Source: Mucilaginibacter mali (lineage in GTDB: Bacteria; Bacteroidota; Bacteroidia; Sphingobacteriales; Sphingobacteriaceae). From it: a stretch of DNA of 64,000 nucleotides. Position 1 is the first letter of the stretch; each line of letters opens with the position of its first letter. This document shows, piece by piece, positions 1 through 10,500 of this stretch. Position numbers and translations under genes: made by a program. The stretch covers positions 3,100,001-3,164,000 of the forward strand of contig NZ_CP054139.1 in assembly GCF_013283875.1 (NCBI RefSeq), read 5' to 3'. Below the pieces are notes generated by a model that saw only the letters and a program-made list of their open reading frames with translations, was not told the DNA's origin and searched no databases.

Positions 1-248
1 ACTTGTCCATGATTTTCACGTATTTTCCTATGAGACAATCAAAATGACGACAACCCTCTATTTAAATTGATTTTTTTTAAATATGCCAGGCAGCTTTCGT
101 ATACGATAAACTATATTTTGAATTTTATTGACCTAAATGATATTCATTAAGACCTAATTGGATGGAAAAAAGCGCCGCCATGTTCCGCATAATCGGAGGT
201 AGCCTGCACCGATCTTACAGATAGTTATTACTGAATAATAGGGAGGCC
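1..248. other. AT-rich intergenic window edge
   Basis: No gene is supported here. The stretch is AT-rich and lies downstream of the minus-strand sigma factor. No FecR gene follows the sigma gene on this side within the window. A TGTCTCAT octamer on the minus strand, with a GTCG ten bases before it, lies at about 30-52 and resembles the repeat found at 60441 and 63135. Confidence 0.4.
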
Positions 249-842
249 TTAATACAGGAATAGAATTAAGATGGTAAGCCAGGAAGCGCTAATTTGTCCG
301 GCAATATGTCGCAAAGCACGCGTCATATGCCCTTCAACAGTTTTTTCCGCAATATCTAAATGCGTACTAATTTCTTTATTGGTTTTACCCTCGTGCCGGC
401 TCATTTTGTAGATCTTCGCGCACTTCTCCGGTAGATCATTTATGGCGCCCTCTAAAATATCAAGAAGTTCCTTTTCCAACAACGACATATCGGCGGAGGG
501 AACAAACTGTCCGATCTCAGCGGCTTCCGATAGTGGGGAAACATGGCCTATTGCCCGCCTGCTTTTTAACTTATTTAGTACCTGATTTTTTACAGCACGG
601 TATAAATAGGTAGATAATTTAAACCGTAGTGTCAGGGATGCCCTGTTCTTCCAAAGGTTTATAAATACGTTTTGCACGCATTCTTCGGCATCTGGCTTAT
701 TGTTTAGATCGTAATTAGCTTGTGCCAGCAGCCTGGCCCAATAACGGTCATAAATTTCATTGAACGCAGTGCTTTCAGTTTCATTGGCTTTATTTAACAA
801 TAAAATCAAATCATCGTCCGTCAACTTTTTTACACCGCTCAT
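249..842 (-). CDS. ECF RNA polymerase sigma-70 factor (orphan)
   Basis: A 197-residue ECF sigma factor that would direct RNA polymerase to a small regulon. Region 2 spans about residues 20-95, with DAEECVQNVFINLWKNR matching the core-binding and -10 recognition helices. Region 4 lies at about 125-180, with NKEISTHLDIAEKTVEGHM as the helix-turn-helix. In Bacteroidota such factors normally sit beside a FecR-type anti-sigma gene; none is visible on either side, so its control is unknown. The last 14 residues are strongly hydrophobic (LTILILFLY), an unusual end for a sigma factor. The Met at 842 is the only good start, and the upstream DNA is very AT-rich. The family is clear, the regulon is not. 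Confidence 0.88.
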   Translation of the reverse strand: MSGVKKLTDDDLILLLNKANETESTAFNEIYDRYWARLLAQANYDLNNKPDAEECVQNVFINLWKNRASLTLRFKLSTYLYRAVKNQVLNKLKSRRAIGHVSPLSEAAEIGQFVPSADMSLLEKELLDILEGAINDLPEKCAKIYKMSRHEGKTNKEISTHLDIAEKTVEGHMTRALRHIAGQISASWLTILILFLY

Positions 843-1133
843 TGATCAATTAAATTTAATACCATCCGGTTTAAACAATTAGTTCTTTACTACTCTTATA
901 TTAATTAGAAATAAACAATAAATCAAATTTAATTTTTATTATTTAATATAGCAATACATGGGGTATTGCACTATAAAAAAAACTGATTTGATGTTATTTT
1001 TCTAAAATATTTTCGAAAATACCGTTGATTGATAATAAATAATTAAAAAAAACAACATATTATGAAGCTGACGAAAAACGCTATTCGGTTATATTAAGGC
1101 AAAGCTTTTTATGTTTCAGAGAAGAAGAATTTC
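843..1133. other. AT-rich intergenic region
   Basis: No coding potential was seen. A TAAATTTG sequence on the minus strand at 924-931 fits the Bacteroidota -7 consensus TAnnTTTG and could serve the sigma gene, but there is no convincing -33 TTTG and the AT-richness makes chance matches likely. Confidence 0.3.
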
Positions 1134-1335
1134 ATGTTCAATTTGCTACTGAAAAAAATTGGTTACCTCACCAGGCGCAGCGTCGCTACTTTTAAGCGGT
1201 CCTTCAAACAGATTTTCAATACCACACCCGGTAAGTGGCTTACACAAAAAGATTAGAATTGGTGCATTACCATATCATCGGAAAAGGCAAAAAGCCTGTT
1301 AATGGATACTATGTGAGGTTGGGTTCGAAGAACTA
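1134..1335 (+). pseudogene. AraC-family regulator relic, frameshifted and truncated
   Basis: Frame 1134-1256 encodes GYLTRRSVATFKRSFKQIF and TTPGKWLTQK, which read like the first helix-turn-helix of a Bacteroidota AraC-family regulator. It stops at 1254. Adding one base near 1250 lets the reading continue as KRLELVHYHI in the next frame, and a further shift near 1305 gives CEVGFEEL (1312-1335), the start of the second helix-turn-helix. The homology then ends in transposase sequence. The N-terminal effector domain is missing. The order of segments and frames is visible directly; the AraC assignment rests on recall of family patterns. It is almost certainly non-functional. Confidence 0.6.
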
Positions 1336-1846
1336 TGGCGTATTACAGCAAAAAGGCATTGAAGCTTATATCAAATACAACACGTTCGACCAGGAACAAA
1401 ATAAAGGCATCAAAGCATTCGGTAATGACAGTTTGCACTATAATGAACAGGAAGATTACCTGGTATGTCCGATGGGACAACACATGCAGCATATCGGCAC
1501 CGGGCAGCGGGTCACCACATCCGGCTATGTGCAACTGATCAGCCGCTATCAGGCGCAGAATTGTGAAAACTGCCCCATGCGGGGCGTTTGTCACCAAGCA
1601 GCCGGTAACCGCGTGGTGGAGATCAACCACAGCCTTAGAATACACAAGCAGATAGCGAAAGAAAGACTGAATACCGAACAGGGCATCAAATACCGAAAGC
1701 GACGGCCCGCAGATGTCGAACCGGTGTTCGCCAACCTGAAGCATAATCACGGCTTCAGGCGATTCCTGCTGAAGGGAATGTCCAAAACCGAGGTCGAAAT
1801 AGGGTTATTATCCATCGCACATAACCTCAGAAAGTGGAAAGCCTGA
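1235..1846 (+). mobile_element. IS1182-like transposase, C-terminal remnant
   Basis: From about residue 30 this 203-codon frame matches the C-terminal half of an IS1182-type DDE transposase: NYGVLQQKGIEAYIKYNTF, a cysteine cluster (QNCENCPMRGVCH), and the closing VEPVFANLKHNHGFRRF and EIGLLSIAHNLRKW segments. Full-length family members are roughly 450-550 residues, so the N-terminal half and first catalytic acids are absent. The apparent GTG start at 1235 lies inside the AraC relic, so this frame is a chance fusion of two decayed genes rather than a small intact protein. No left terminal repeat is present; a right end probably lies between 1847 and 1950 but could not be fixed. Confidence 0.75.
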
Positions 1847-1953
1847 TAAAAAAGGCTTTTTATCCGATAAAAACACCTGAACCAACTCAAAAAATCGAAA
1901 GCAGGCTGATACAGTCCCGCTTTCCTAATAACTCATCTAAATCGGCATCAACG

Positions 1954-1986
1954 AAAAAACCGCCTCATAATTGAATTATGAGACGG
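1954..1986 (-). terminator. Rho-independent terminator of the M16 peptidase gene
   Basis: A 13-position stem (1960-1972 with 1974-1986, one mismatch) is followed, reading on the minus strand, by a run of six T at 1959-1954. It lies 26 bases beyond the stop of the minus-strand M16 gene and closes the 13003-2012 transcription unit. Confidence 0.85.
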
Positions 1987-2011
1987 CCTCTTGTTATTGA
2001 GCAGCATCCGG

Positions 2012-4804
2012 TTAATTTGTGCCTGCTTGTTCAGGCAATAGCTCAAATGTGATCATATTCTTACCTGAAAAAAATGTTTGCGCGGCCTGCTTTAACGATA
2101 TTGGGTTAATATTAGCCAAATGCTTATTTACATCCAGCACCTGCAGCACGTCCTCGTTATTTTCGTACTGACCGGCCAGGTAGCTATACCAAAAGCTGTT
2201 TTCCTTTAATATCAGTTCTACGCTTTTTTGGTATTGGGCCTTAAACTTCTCCACGTCATCGGCGACGGGCCCTTGCTCGCGCAGTTTCTTCATTTCATCT
2301 TCCAGCAAGGCTACAAGGTGGTCGGCATTTTTGGGAGCACAGCCAAATTGAATGGTAATGGCAAACCTGTTTTGCGGGTATTTATTATAAACCGTTTGCA
2401 CCTGCGGACTGTATACTTCGCCCTCAGCTTCGCGCAGGCGTTGTAATACCTTTATCTGCAAAATATCGCCCAAAGCCTTTAGCTGCATATTGGCAAACTG
2501 GCCAAACTGGTAATCGCCGCTATACACCACCCTTACCAGGGCCTTGTTCTCGGTACCCTTAAATACCTTCTTCACCAGGCGGCCCGATGGAATATGGATA
2601 CCCAGATCGCGCACTTTGGTATGCTTATGCGTAGCCGGCAACGATGCGATGTAGCGCTCCAGCAAAGGCAGCATGTCGTCTATCTCAAAATTACCTACAA
2701 ACACAAACGTAAAGTTTGATGCATCGGCAAAACGCTCGCGATAAATATCGTAGGCACGTTGCAGGGTGATCTTACGCAACCTTTCTTCGGTAGGCGCAGC
2801 CGAGCGGTAACTATAGCCGCCCATCACATAGCTGATGGTATCAACAAACACCCTGTTCGGGTCGGCATAACGGTTAGCCAGGCTGGCGATGGCGCCTTCC
2901 ATCGTATTTCTGAACATCAGGCTATCCTTACGCGGTGCGGTAAATTGCAGGTAGGTAAGTTGCAGTGCGGTCTCCAGGTCTTGCGGAGCCGCGGCGCCGT
3001 TTATTGTCTCTGAACGCAAGCCCACATTAGCCGAAGATTGCACCACCTTCCCCGTCAACACCTGCGATAACTGCACCGAATTGAACTGCCCCAACCCCAT
3101 GCGCGCCATGATGCCGCCCACGTTTGATGCGATATCAAAATCGGTATTATCGTAAAGTGAGGTACCACCCGGACTGAACGCGCCGTAAATGATTTGGTCG
3201 TTCTTAAAATCGGTTGACTTCAGGATCACGGTAATGCCATTGCTTAAGGTAACCTTTGTAACACCCAATTGCGGGATCTGTTGTTTTGCGGTTACCTTGC
3301 CCGGTTCAGGGAGTTTGGCAAGCAGGGGTTTATCGCCTACCTGCTCCTCTTTGTACTGCTGGATATCCTGTTTAGCGATAGTGTTGATCCAGCCGGTAAC
3401 TGTTGCCTGATCAGGCAAGCCGGTTTTTTCCTTTTCGGGCGCCATGATCAGGATATCGATATCCTTTGATGCCAGGTACTCATTCATCAGCGCGGTCATA
3501 TCGGCTAAAGTGATAGCATCGAGATGGTTTTGCGCGAATTGAAATTCCCAGTCTATGCCCGGCGATGCTTCGCTGTTAAGAAACAATCGCTGGTATTCCT
3601 TAACGTAACTTACCGATGCAGTTTTACCCTGCTCGCTCACCGAGCTTTGCAGGTTACGAAGGTAATTTTGCTTTACGCGGTCCAGTTCGTCTTTAGTAAA
3701 ACCGTATCGCTTCACGCCCTCCAGTAAGCTCCAGGCCTGTGTAAAACCACGCTGCAATTGGCCTTGCTTCACCGATACCGCGAAGCTCAGCATATCAACA
3801 TTGTTCAGCAAGCCGCTGATACCGATGCTCACCCCGGTAAATGCCGGGTTAGCCTCCTGCGACAACTGGGCGTTGCGGCGTGCATCCAACAATTGGTTAA
3901 ACAGGCTGCGTTTGATGGATAGCAGGTAGTCCTGCTCGGTTTGCATAGCCGGTGCTTTATGCTTGTAAATTATTTGCAGGGTAGTGCCGCTCTCCTCCTT
4001 ATCGGTCACCGCTAAAAATTGCGTTTTACCGGTAAGCGGCACGGTATACAGTGTGCGCTCGCGCGGTTTGACCGGGTTTTTCAGATCGGCAAATTTTGCT
4101 TTCACCAATTGCTCGGCCTGGTTCACATCTACATCGCCCACAATAATCAGCGCTTGCAGATCGGGGCGGTACCAGTCATGATAGAACCTGCGGATCACCT
4201 CGGGCTTAAATTTGGTCAACACCTCATCTGTACCGATGGGCAGGCGTTCGGCATAGCGGGCATGGTTAAGCATTACCGGCAAGGTTTGGCGCGACATACG
4301 GTCGCTGGCACCCTTGCCCAGGCGTTCTTCTTCCAGCACTACTCCACGCTCCTTTTCTATCTCGTTAGCAGCAAGCGTGGCTTCCTGCGCCCAATCGCGC
4401 ATAATATTCAGCCCGGTGCCAAACATGGCGGGGTCATCTGTGGGGATGGGCAACTGGTATACCGTCTCGTCAAAGCTGGTATAGGCGTTCAGGTCGGCTC
4501 CAAAGCGTACACCGGCCTTTTGCAGGTGATCTACCAGTTGATTTTTAGGATAATGCTTGGTGCCGTTAAAGTTCATGTGCTCCATAAAGTGGGCCAGGCC
4601 GCGCTGGTCGTCATCCTCCAAAATCGAACCCACTTTATTCACCAAATAAAGCTCCACACGCTTTTGCGGCTGGGCATTATGCCTGATGTAATAGGTAAAG
4701 CCGTTGGGCAGTTTGCCCGTACGCAGCTGCGGATCTTTAGGTATGGGCTGGGCAAAGGCCAGGCCGGGCACTGCCAAAAACAGCAGCCAAAGAAGCTTTT
4801 TCAT
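2012..4804 (-). CDS. M16 family zinc metallopeptidase, periplasmic
   Basis: A 930-residue insulinase/pitrilysin-type peptidase with a Sec signal peptide (residues 1-18, ending LAFAQ). The inverted zinc motif HFMEH is at residues 72-76 and the third ligand is expected in the EKERGVVLEEE segment at about 150-160, so the N-terminal half looks catalytically intact. The C-terminal half (about 520-930) repeats the M16 fold without the HxxEH motif, as usual for the family. M16 enzymes degrade peptides inside a clam-shell chamber. The gene starts 21 bases after the stop of the TlpA-like gene and ends at a strong terminator, so it is the last gene of the sigma/FecR/SusCD operon. Its presence suggests that the imported substrate is peptide-like (inference). 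Confidence 0.93.
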   Translation of the reverse strand: MKKLLWLLFLAVPGLAFAQPIPKDPQLRTGKLPNGFTYYIRHNAQPQKRVELYLVNKVGSILEDDDQRGLAHFMEHMNFNGTKHYPKNQLVDHLQKAGVRFGADLNAYTSFDETVYQLPIPTDDPAMFGTGLNIMRDWAQEATLAANEIEKERGVVLEEERLGKGASDRMSRQTLPVMLNHARYAERLPIGTDEVLTKFKPEVIRRFYHDWYRPDLQALIIVGDVDVNQAEQLVKAKFADLKNPVKPRERTLYTVPLTGKTQFLAVTDKEESGTTLQIIYKHKAPAMQTEQDYLLSIKRSLFNQLLDARRNAQLSQEANPAFTGVSIGISGLLNNVDMLSFAVSVKQGQLQRGFTQAWSLLEGVKRYGFTKDELDRVKQNYLRNLQSSVSEQGKTASVSYVKEYQRLFLNSEASPGIDWEFQFAQNHLDAITLADMTALMNEYLASKDIDILIMAPEKEKTGLPDQATVTGWINTIAKQDIQQYKEEQVGDKPLLAKLPEPGKVTAKQQIPQLGVTKVTLSNGITVILKSTDFKNDQIIYGAFSPGGTSLYDNTDFDIASNVGGIMARMGLGQFNSVQLSQVLTGKVVQSSANVGLRSETINGAAAPQDLETALQLTYLQFTAPRKDSLMFRNTMEGAIASLANRYADPNRVFVDTISYVMGGYSYRSAAPTEERLRKITLQRAYDIYRERFADASNFTFVFVGNFEIDDMLPLLERYIASLPATHKHTKVRDLGIHIPSGRLVKKVFKGTENKALVRVVYSGDYQFGQFANMQLKALGDILQIKVLQRLREAEGEVYSPQVQTVYNKYPQNRFAITIQFGCAPKNADHLVALLEDEMKKLREQGPVADDVEKFKAQYQKSVELILKENSFWYSYLAGQYENNEDVLQVLDVNKHLANINPISLKQAAQTFFSGKNMITFELLPEQAGTN

Positions 4805-4825
4805 AGTATAGATGCTTGTTTGCTT

Positions 4826-6022
4826 TTACTTAAAAATAGTTGCCAGTTTGTTACTCAATTCTTCGCCACGCAGGTTTTTACCAATGATGACACCATTAGG
4901 GTCTATCAAAAAGTTTTGCGGGATAGATTTCACTTCGTACAGCTTGGCAACGCTGTTATTCCAGCCGGCCAGATCTGATACTTGCGTCCACTCTAAACCA
5001 TCTGTTTGTATGGCTTTTAACCAGGCAGCTTTGGTAGATGTTCCATCAAGCGATACGCCAAGAATCGTGAAGCCCTTATCTTTATACTGTTTGTAGTTCT
5101 TTACTACATTCGGGTTTTCAGCACGGCAGGGGGCGCACCAACTGGCCCAAAAATCGACCAGTACATATTTGCCTTTAAATGATGACAAGCTAATGGGTTT
5201 ACCGTTCACGTCATTTTGGGTAAATTCCAGTTCCTTGCTGCCCAAAGGTATCTTGCTCAGGTTTTCCAGGGCTTTGGCTGCGGCTATCTTACCTAAAGAA
5301 TCGGCTACAAATTTATTACGGATATCCAGCGCGACAATTGCCTGGCCTAACTTATCGCCCTTAACCTTTGCGGGCAGCAAAGACATCAGCGTATCCTTTC
5401 CGGCCGGACTTAAAAACGGCAATTGCACCAGGAAAAATGTACCATACGGACTGATCCGATTTTCGGGGTTTGCCTTGATGTAGCTGTACATATCGAAAAT
5501 GGTTTGCCCCAGCAATTTCATCGATTTGCTTTGCACCTGTGCCTGCAGGGCCTTGTCATCTTTATAACCATCGCTGGCGGCCATCGCCTTTATCGAATCG
5601 GACGTAGCTTTGGTTTTGCTGCGCATATCTTCAAACTGGTGATGCGCGGTAGCACCACTTCCGCTAACCTTAAAATCGCTGATGTTTTTTTCTGAAACCA
5701 CCTGGATATCGCCCTTATCTACAATCAGGTTAATAGTCTCGGTATTGGCGCTTCCCTTTAATTTAGGGGCGATACTTACCGCGAAGGCTTCATCGGTGGT
5801 AAGCTGTCCGCTAAAATGGTACTCGCCGTTAACTACGTCGGCGCTGTCAACCTGTTTAGAAAGGATGCCAGCCTTGATCAATTCCGACAGGTACATTTTC
5901 TTCGGCATTTCTGCAATCTGCTGCAATTTACCGTTAATATGATATTGCAGATTTTGGGCTTGTGCGCCAAGGGCCAGGCATAAACCTAAGCCGTTAAGGC
6001 AGGTAACAATTATCTTTTTCAT
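4826..6022 (-). CDS. TlpA-like thioredoxin-fold protein with DUF4369-type N-terminus
   Basis: 398 residues: a signal peptide (1-23), a beta-rich N-terminal domain of the DUF4369 type (about 25-130), a helical linker, and a C-terminal AhpC/TSA-thioredoxin domain (about 262-398). The redox pair is Cys296 and Cys299 in FWASWCAPC, followed by SLDG and the cis-proline segment YEVKSIPQNF. It is expected to be a periplasmic thiol-disulfide reductase. Proteins of this architecture are commonly encoded next to SusC/SusD genes in Bacteroidota, where their exact job is unsettled. It lies between SusD and the M16 peptidase genes and is probably co-transcribed with both. Confidence 0.9.
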   Translation of the reverse strand: MKKIIVTCLNGLGLCLALGAQAQNLQYHINGKLQQIAEMPKKMYLSELIKAGILSKQVDSADVVNGEYHFSGQLTTDEAFAVSIAPKLKGSANTETINLIVDKGDIQVVSEKNISDFKVSGSGATAHHQFEDMRSKTKATSDSIKAMAASDGYKDDKALQAQVQSKSMKLLGQTIFDMYSYIKANPENRISPYGTFFLVQLPFLSPAGKDTLMSLLPAKVKGDKLGQAIVALDIRNKFVADSLGKIAAAKALENLSKIPLGSKELEFTQNDVNGKPISLSSFKGKYVLVDFWASWCAPCRAENPNVVKNYKQYKDKGFTILGVSLDGTSTKAAWLKAIQTDGLEWTQVSDLAGWNNSVAKLYEVKSIPQNFLIDPNGVIIGKNLRGEELSNKLATIFK

Positions 6023-6060
6023 GATGTATCTATTTAAAATTTTTGAAACAGGACATTAAT

Positions 6061-6084
6061 GACCGGCAGCAAAAGCCGCCGGTC
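6061..6084 (-). other. Intercistronic stem-loop after susD
   Basis: A ten-position stem with one mismatch and an AAAA loop lies between the SusD stop and the TlpA-like gene. No T-run follows on the minus strand, so it is more likely an RNA-stabilising or partial-attenuation hairpin than a full terminator. Confidence 0.5.
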
Positions 6085-6115
6085 AAAGGGTAAACAGGCT
6101 TAATTAACTGATCTA

Positions 6116-7588
6116 TTATTTGTAGCCCGGGTTTTGTACCAGGTTGGGGTTAATTACCACATCGCTGGCAGATATCGGCCATAGTTGCTTGAACGTTGCC
6201 CAGGTACCGCCTTTTTGCGGGGCGAGGGTATTCATCAGCGCATCTATCTTAGCGGTGCGCTTCAAATCGTAAAAGCGGTGGCCAAATTCGGTGAATAACT
6301 CGGTGCGGCGCTCTTTTTCAACAGCAGTAAGCAAAGTGGCTTGCGTAGCTGCTGTAGTGTTTGGCAAACCGGCACGGGTGCGGATCACGTTGATATCTGC
6401 CTGCGAACCGCTAACGTTGCTCAGCTGCGCGCGGGCTTCGGCACGGATCAGGTAGATCTCGGCCAGGCGGATCAGCACAATATCCTCTACCCCATTCACA
6501 TTTGATTTGTATTTGTTGGGATAATAATAGGTTTTATTGGTGTTCTGATCGAATGTGGCACGCACCCAATTGGCATAACGGGTATCGTTTGCTTCAAAGT
6601 TAGCCAGCAAGGCATCGCTCAGGCAGGCTGCCGCGCCATAGCTGATGATGGTTTTCGGACTTGAACCGCCAACCGGGATGGTGGCAGGCATACCGGCGTT
6701 GTAAGCACTGTAATCGGCTACATAATTAGCGCCGGTGGGCAGCAGACCCCATATCAGTTCGGTATTGCCCGCCGCGGTAAAGGTTTGTGCGGGTGGCATC
6801 AGCTTAAATAAGGTGCTGTTATTGATGATATCGGTGGCGGCCGCTTCGGCCTCGGCCCATTTGCCGGTGTACAGGTAAGCCCTGGCCAGCAACGCTGATG
6901 CAGCGTACCTGGTAGGACGCACACGCAGCGTTACCGTCAAGCCGTTTGCATCGCGAAAATCTGCCGGTAATAAGGATACCGCCATTTTAGCATCAGCTAT
7001 AATTTGCGCGTAAACATCGTCGGCAGATGCGCGTGGCAAAGCGTTGTTCACCTTATAATCTGATGTGATGGCCAGCGGTATACCGCCGTAAATGTTAACC
7101 ATATTAAAGTACAAAAAGGCACGGGTGGCATAAGCCTCGCCCAGGTACTGGTTTTTGTTGGATAGTAACGCAGTGGCGTTGTTGATCCCCTCGATGGCTA
7201 CGTTGCAGGTATTTATCTGCTGGTAAAAACTGGCCCACATGCCGCCAGTATTAGCGCTGTTGATGTTATCGGTATAAAAAGCCGCGTTGGTGCTGCTGGC
7301 GGGGTTCAGGTTGGTCAGTTCATCGGTGTATAAACCCGAATTGAACGCGATACCGCTGCTGCCCGCAGGGTAAGAGCTATTGACCATGCTGTAATAAATA
7401 CCACTTAATACGCTCCCGGTAGACGCGTTGGTCAGGAACGCGCCATCGGCTGCTGTTTGGTTGGTTGGCAGGGGTATCTCCATAAATTTATTGCAACCTA
7501 TGGTAGTGAGCGCCAGCAATGTGCCTGTAAATACGGCCAGCCGGATACCGTTATTTTTGATGTTTTTAATTTTTTTCATGACGATCAT
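6116..7588 (-). CDS. SusD/RagB family outer-membrane lipoprotein
   Basis: 490 residues with a lipoprotein signal ending LALTTIGC (Cys32). TPR-like helical segments (AYATRAFLYFNMVNIYGG, ASALLARAYLYTGKWAEAEAAA) and the C-terminal ERRTELFTEFGHRFYDLKR motif are hallmarks of SusD proteins. It would cap the SusC channel on the cell surface and capture substrate. Its start overlaps the SusC stop by the four bases ATGA, so translation is probably coupled. Met4 (7579) is an equally plausible start because it gives a more typical n-region (MKKIKN). The substrate is not readable from the sequence. Confidence 0.95.
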   Translation of the reverse strand: MIVMKKIKNIKNNGIRLAVFTGTLLALTTIGCNKFMEIPLPTNQTAADGAFLTNASTGSVLSGIYYSMVNSSYPAGSSGIAFNSGLYTDELTNLNPASSTNAAFYTDNINSANTGGMWASFYQQINTCNVAIEGINNATALLSNKNQYLGEAYATRAFLYFNMVNIYGGIPLAITSDYKVNNALPRASADDVYAQIIADAKMAVSLLPADFRDANGLTVTLRVRPTRYAASALLARAYLYTGKWAEAEAAATDIINNSTLFKLMPPAQTFTAAGNTELIWGLLPTGANYVADYSAYNAGMPATIPVGGSSPKTIISYGAAACLSDALLANFEANDTRYANWVRATFDQNTNKTYYYPNKYKSNVNGVEDIVLIRLAEIYLIRAEARAQLSNVSGSQADINVIRTRAGLPNTTAATQATLLTAVEKERRTELFTEFGHRFYDLKRTAKIDALMNTLAPQKGGTWATFKQLWPISASDVVINPNLVQNPGYK

Positions 7589-10500
7589 AATGTGATGTTC
7601 AAACCTCCGGTGAATACGCGCAGTGGGCCGAGTGAATTGTTGTTCAGGTTCTCGGGATCCAGGTCTTTATATTTAGATATGGTGAACAGGTTCTCGCCCC
7701 GCACAAACATGCTCAACTGCTTGATACCTGCTTTGGCTAACCATTTGCCGGTGAAGTTGTAGCTCATGTTAAGGTTTTGCAGGCGGGCATAGGTGGTGTT
7801 AACCCAGGCGCCTGTACTGCTGGAATAAACGTTTTTTGAAAGGATCCCCAGGAAGCTTTGCGATACCTTTGGCTCGTCGGTAATATCGCCAGGTTTTTGC
7901 CAGCGGTTAAGCGCGTTGGCTATCGGGTTTACGTTAAATTGCCCAGGCAGTAAGATCTGGGTGCTCTCTAAAGTTGGCCCCATGCGGCTGGTAAAAATGA
8001 ACGAGAAGCCCAAGGACAGGTTCTTATAAGTAAAATCGTTATTAAAGCTGCCATAGTAACGCGGCGCACGGTCAATAAATTCGGTGCGGTCGGTAACGCT
8101 GTTCATCTGCAAAGCGGTAAAATCTCCTTTTACGCCCTGGGCATTAATAAAGCTGTAATTACCAGTTTGCGGGTTAACGCCCGCGTAATTGTACAGCAGG
8201 GTACCTGTTACCGGTTTGCCGAGGCGCAGGTTAATATTGGTCAGGTTCACACTGTTCAGGTTATCCAAACCAGGGAACGACAGCAGCTTGCTGTGCGGCA
8301 TGGTAATGTTGATGAACGTTGACCATTTGAAGTTACGGGTGCGGATGTTGGTGGTAGACAACGAAGCCTCGTAACCCCAGGTAAGCAGCTTGGCATCAGG
8401 CGTGTTTGATGTAACCGAAGTAAAGCCGGTTACCGACGATATGGCTGTCAGGTAAAGCGGATCGGTGGTCCAACTGCGGTAATAGCTGCCGTCAACCTCG
8501 ATACGGCCCTTCAGGAATTGCAGGGTGGTACCAATCTCCTCGCTCTTTTTAGATTCCCAATGCAGATCGGGATTGGCGATACGCGATGGGGTGAACCCGA
8601 TGGAGCCCGCATAAGGTGTGCCGGTGATACCGAAGGTATTAAGGTAACCGTACGAGCCGATCTGATCGCCACCGGTGGTACCGTAGCTGGCGCGGATCTT
8701 GGCGAAGTTAACTACATTGCTGATCTTCTTCATCCACGATTCCTCGCTCAAGATCCAGGCTCCCGCCACCGAGCCAAAGTTACCAAAGCGGTGCGCCGGA
8801 CCAAATGCGGTAGAACCATCACGACGGCCGTTCAGGCTCAGGATATATTTGCTATCCCAATTGAACCTGCCGTAAATAAACGCGCCTAAATAACGGGTTG
8901 GCGTGTTGGCATAAGTGCTCACTACCGCTCCTGAGGCAGATGTAGGGCTCACCAGTAACTGGTCTGAATTGAAGTTTGTCCCGGTGGTGCGTAATACGTA
9001 GTTGTTACCATCCTGTGCGGTAAAACCCACGCGCGATTCGGCCGTCAGTTTATTAAAGAACAGGTGGTTGTAGGTGATGTTAGGGTCGATACTGGTAGCA
9101 CGGTTATTAAACGTATTAATGGTGCTGGTAGCCTGGGTAGCAACCGTGGCCGATGGCGCAAAGTAGCTGGTAGGCTGTGCGCGAAACTCCTTATTGGTAT
9201 TCAGCGTGTAACCAAATACGGCATTAAAGGCCAGGTCCTTAGTGATATTATACCTTAAGGTAAGGTTTGATAAAAAGTTGTTATTGGTATTCAGGTAAAG
9301 CGCGTTGATAGCCGCGGCGGGATTGGTACCCAGCGACCAATCCAGCGAGCCATCGGGCAGGATAGGCACCGGCGCGTTAGGAGCCTGCGTAAGCGCCAGT
9401 ATAAAATCATACGGAATAGCATTGTTACGCGACAGGGCGTAAGTTGCCGTCATATCGATAAAGAACTTCTTGTTTTTGCTGGTGCTGTTCAGATCGAAGC
9501 GCATGTCGCCATCAATTTGCCCGCCTTTACCCTTTTGGATGCTACGCTGATTGTGCAAGCTGCCCGACATGAGGTACGAACTCAGTTCGGTACCACCCTT
9601 ATAGGTAAGGTTTAGTTTTTGATCCTGCCCGCTGCTGCCCAGGTAATATTTGCGCCAGTCGGTATAGCGGTCGGTTGGCCAGGTACCATTCAGGTCCAGA
9701 TCGGCAGGCCCCGGAGTAACGCCGTCATTTTTAAAAGCCTCGCGGCGGATCTCAAGGTACTGGTCGGTATTTAGCAGTGGCGGCAATTTACCCACCACGG
9801 TTACCCCATCGGTGCCGTTAATGGTTAATGATGCATCGCCTGGTTTCCCTTTTTTAGTAGTGATGATAATAACACCATAAGCGCCACGCGAACCATAAAG
9901 CGCCGTAGCATCAGCATCCTTTAAGATAGAAACGCTTTCGATATCGGCAGGGTTAAGGTAGTTTAAGGCGTTACCGAACATATTGGTCGGGTTGCTGGTA
10001 GCCGAGTTGGTCAGGGCATTCAGGAATTGCAGGCTTTGGCCTGCCGGATATTGCACTCCATCTACAATAAACAGCGGGTTCGATCCTACGATTGAACTAC
10101 CCGACCTGATCTGCGTGCTGAATGCGCCGCCGATATTACCTGTGTTTTGCTGAATGAATAAGCCCGGCACCTGGTTTTGCAGGGCCTGCAATACGTTGGA
10201 TACCGGGTGCTTTTCAATTTCTTCGGATGTTACGGTGATCACGTTACCGGTGTTCAGCTTTTTAGTGGTGGTACCGTAGGCCAGTACCTGCACCTCATCC
10301 AGCGATCCAACAGCTTCCTTAAGTACAATGGTTGCCGGGTTCTTCAGATCGGCCACGGCTACTTCTTTAGCCTGGTAACCCACAAAGCTGAATATCAGGA
10401 TAGATTTAGGATCGAGCACCACTACGGTGAATTGCCCCTGCGCGTTGGTAGTCCAGGCGTTATTGCTGCCTTTTAAACGGATGGTGGCGCCGGGAATGGT

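Noticed and set aside
1235..1846. Intact small transposase starting at GTG 1235
   Set aside because: The start lies inside AraC-like sequence and the N-terminal half of the transposase is absent, so it is a remnant.
4019..4978. Plus-strand open frame of 319 codons over the M16 and TlpA-like genes
   Set aside because: It is antisense to two clearly conserved genes, spans their junction, and shows no domain or signal; it follows from codon bias of the real frames.
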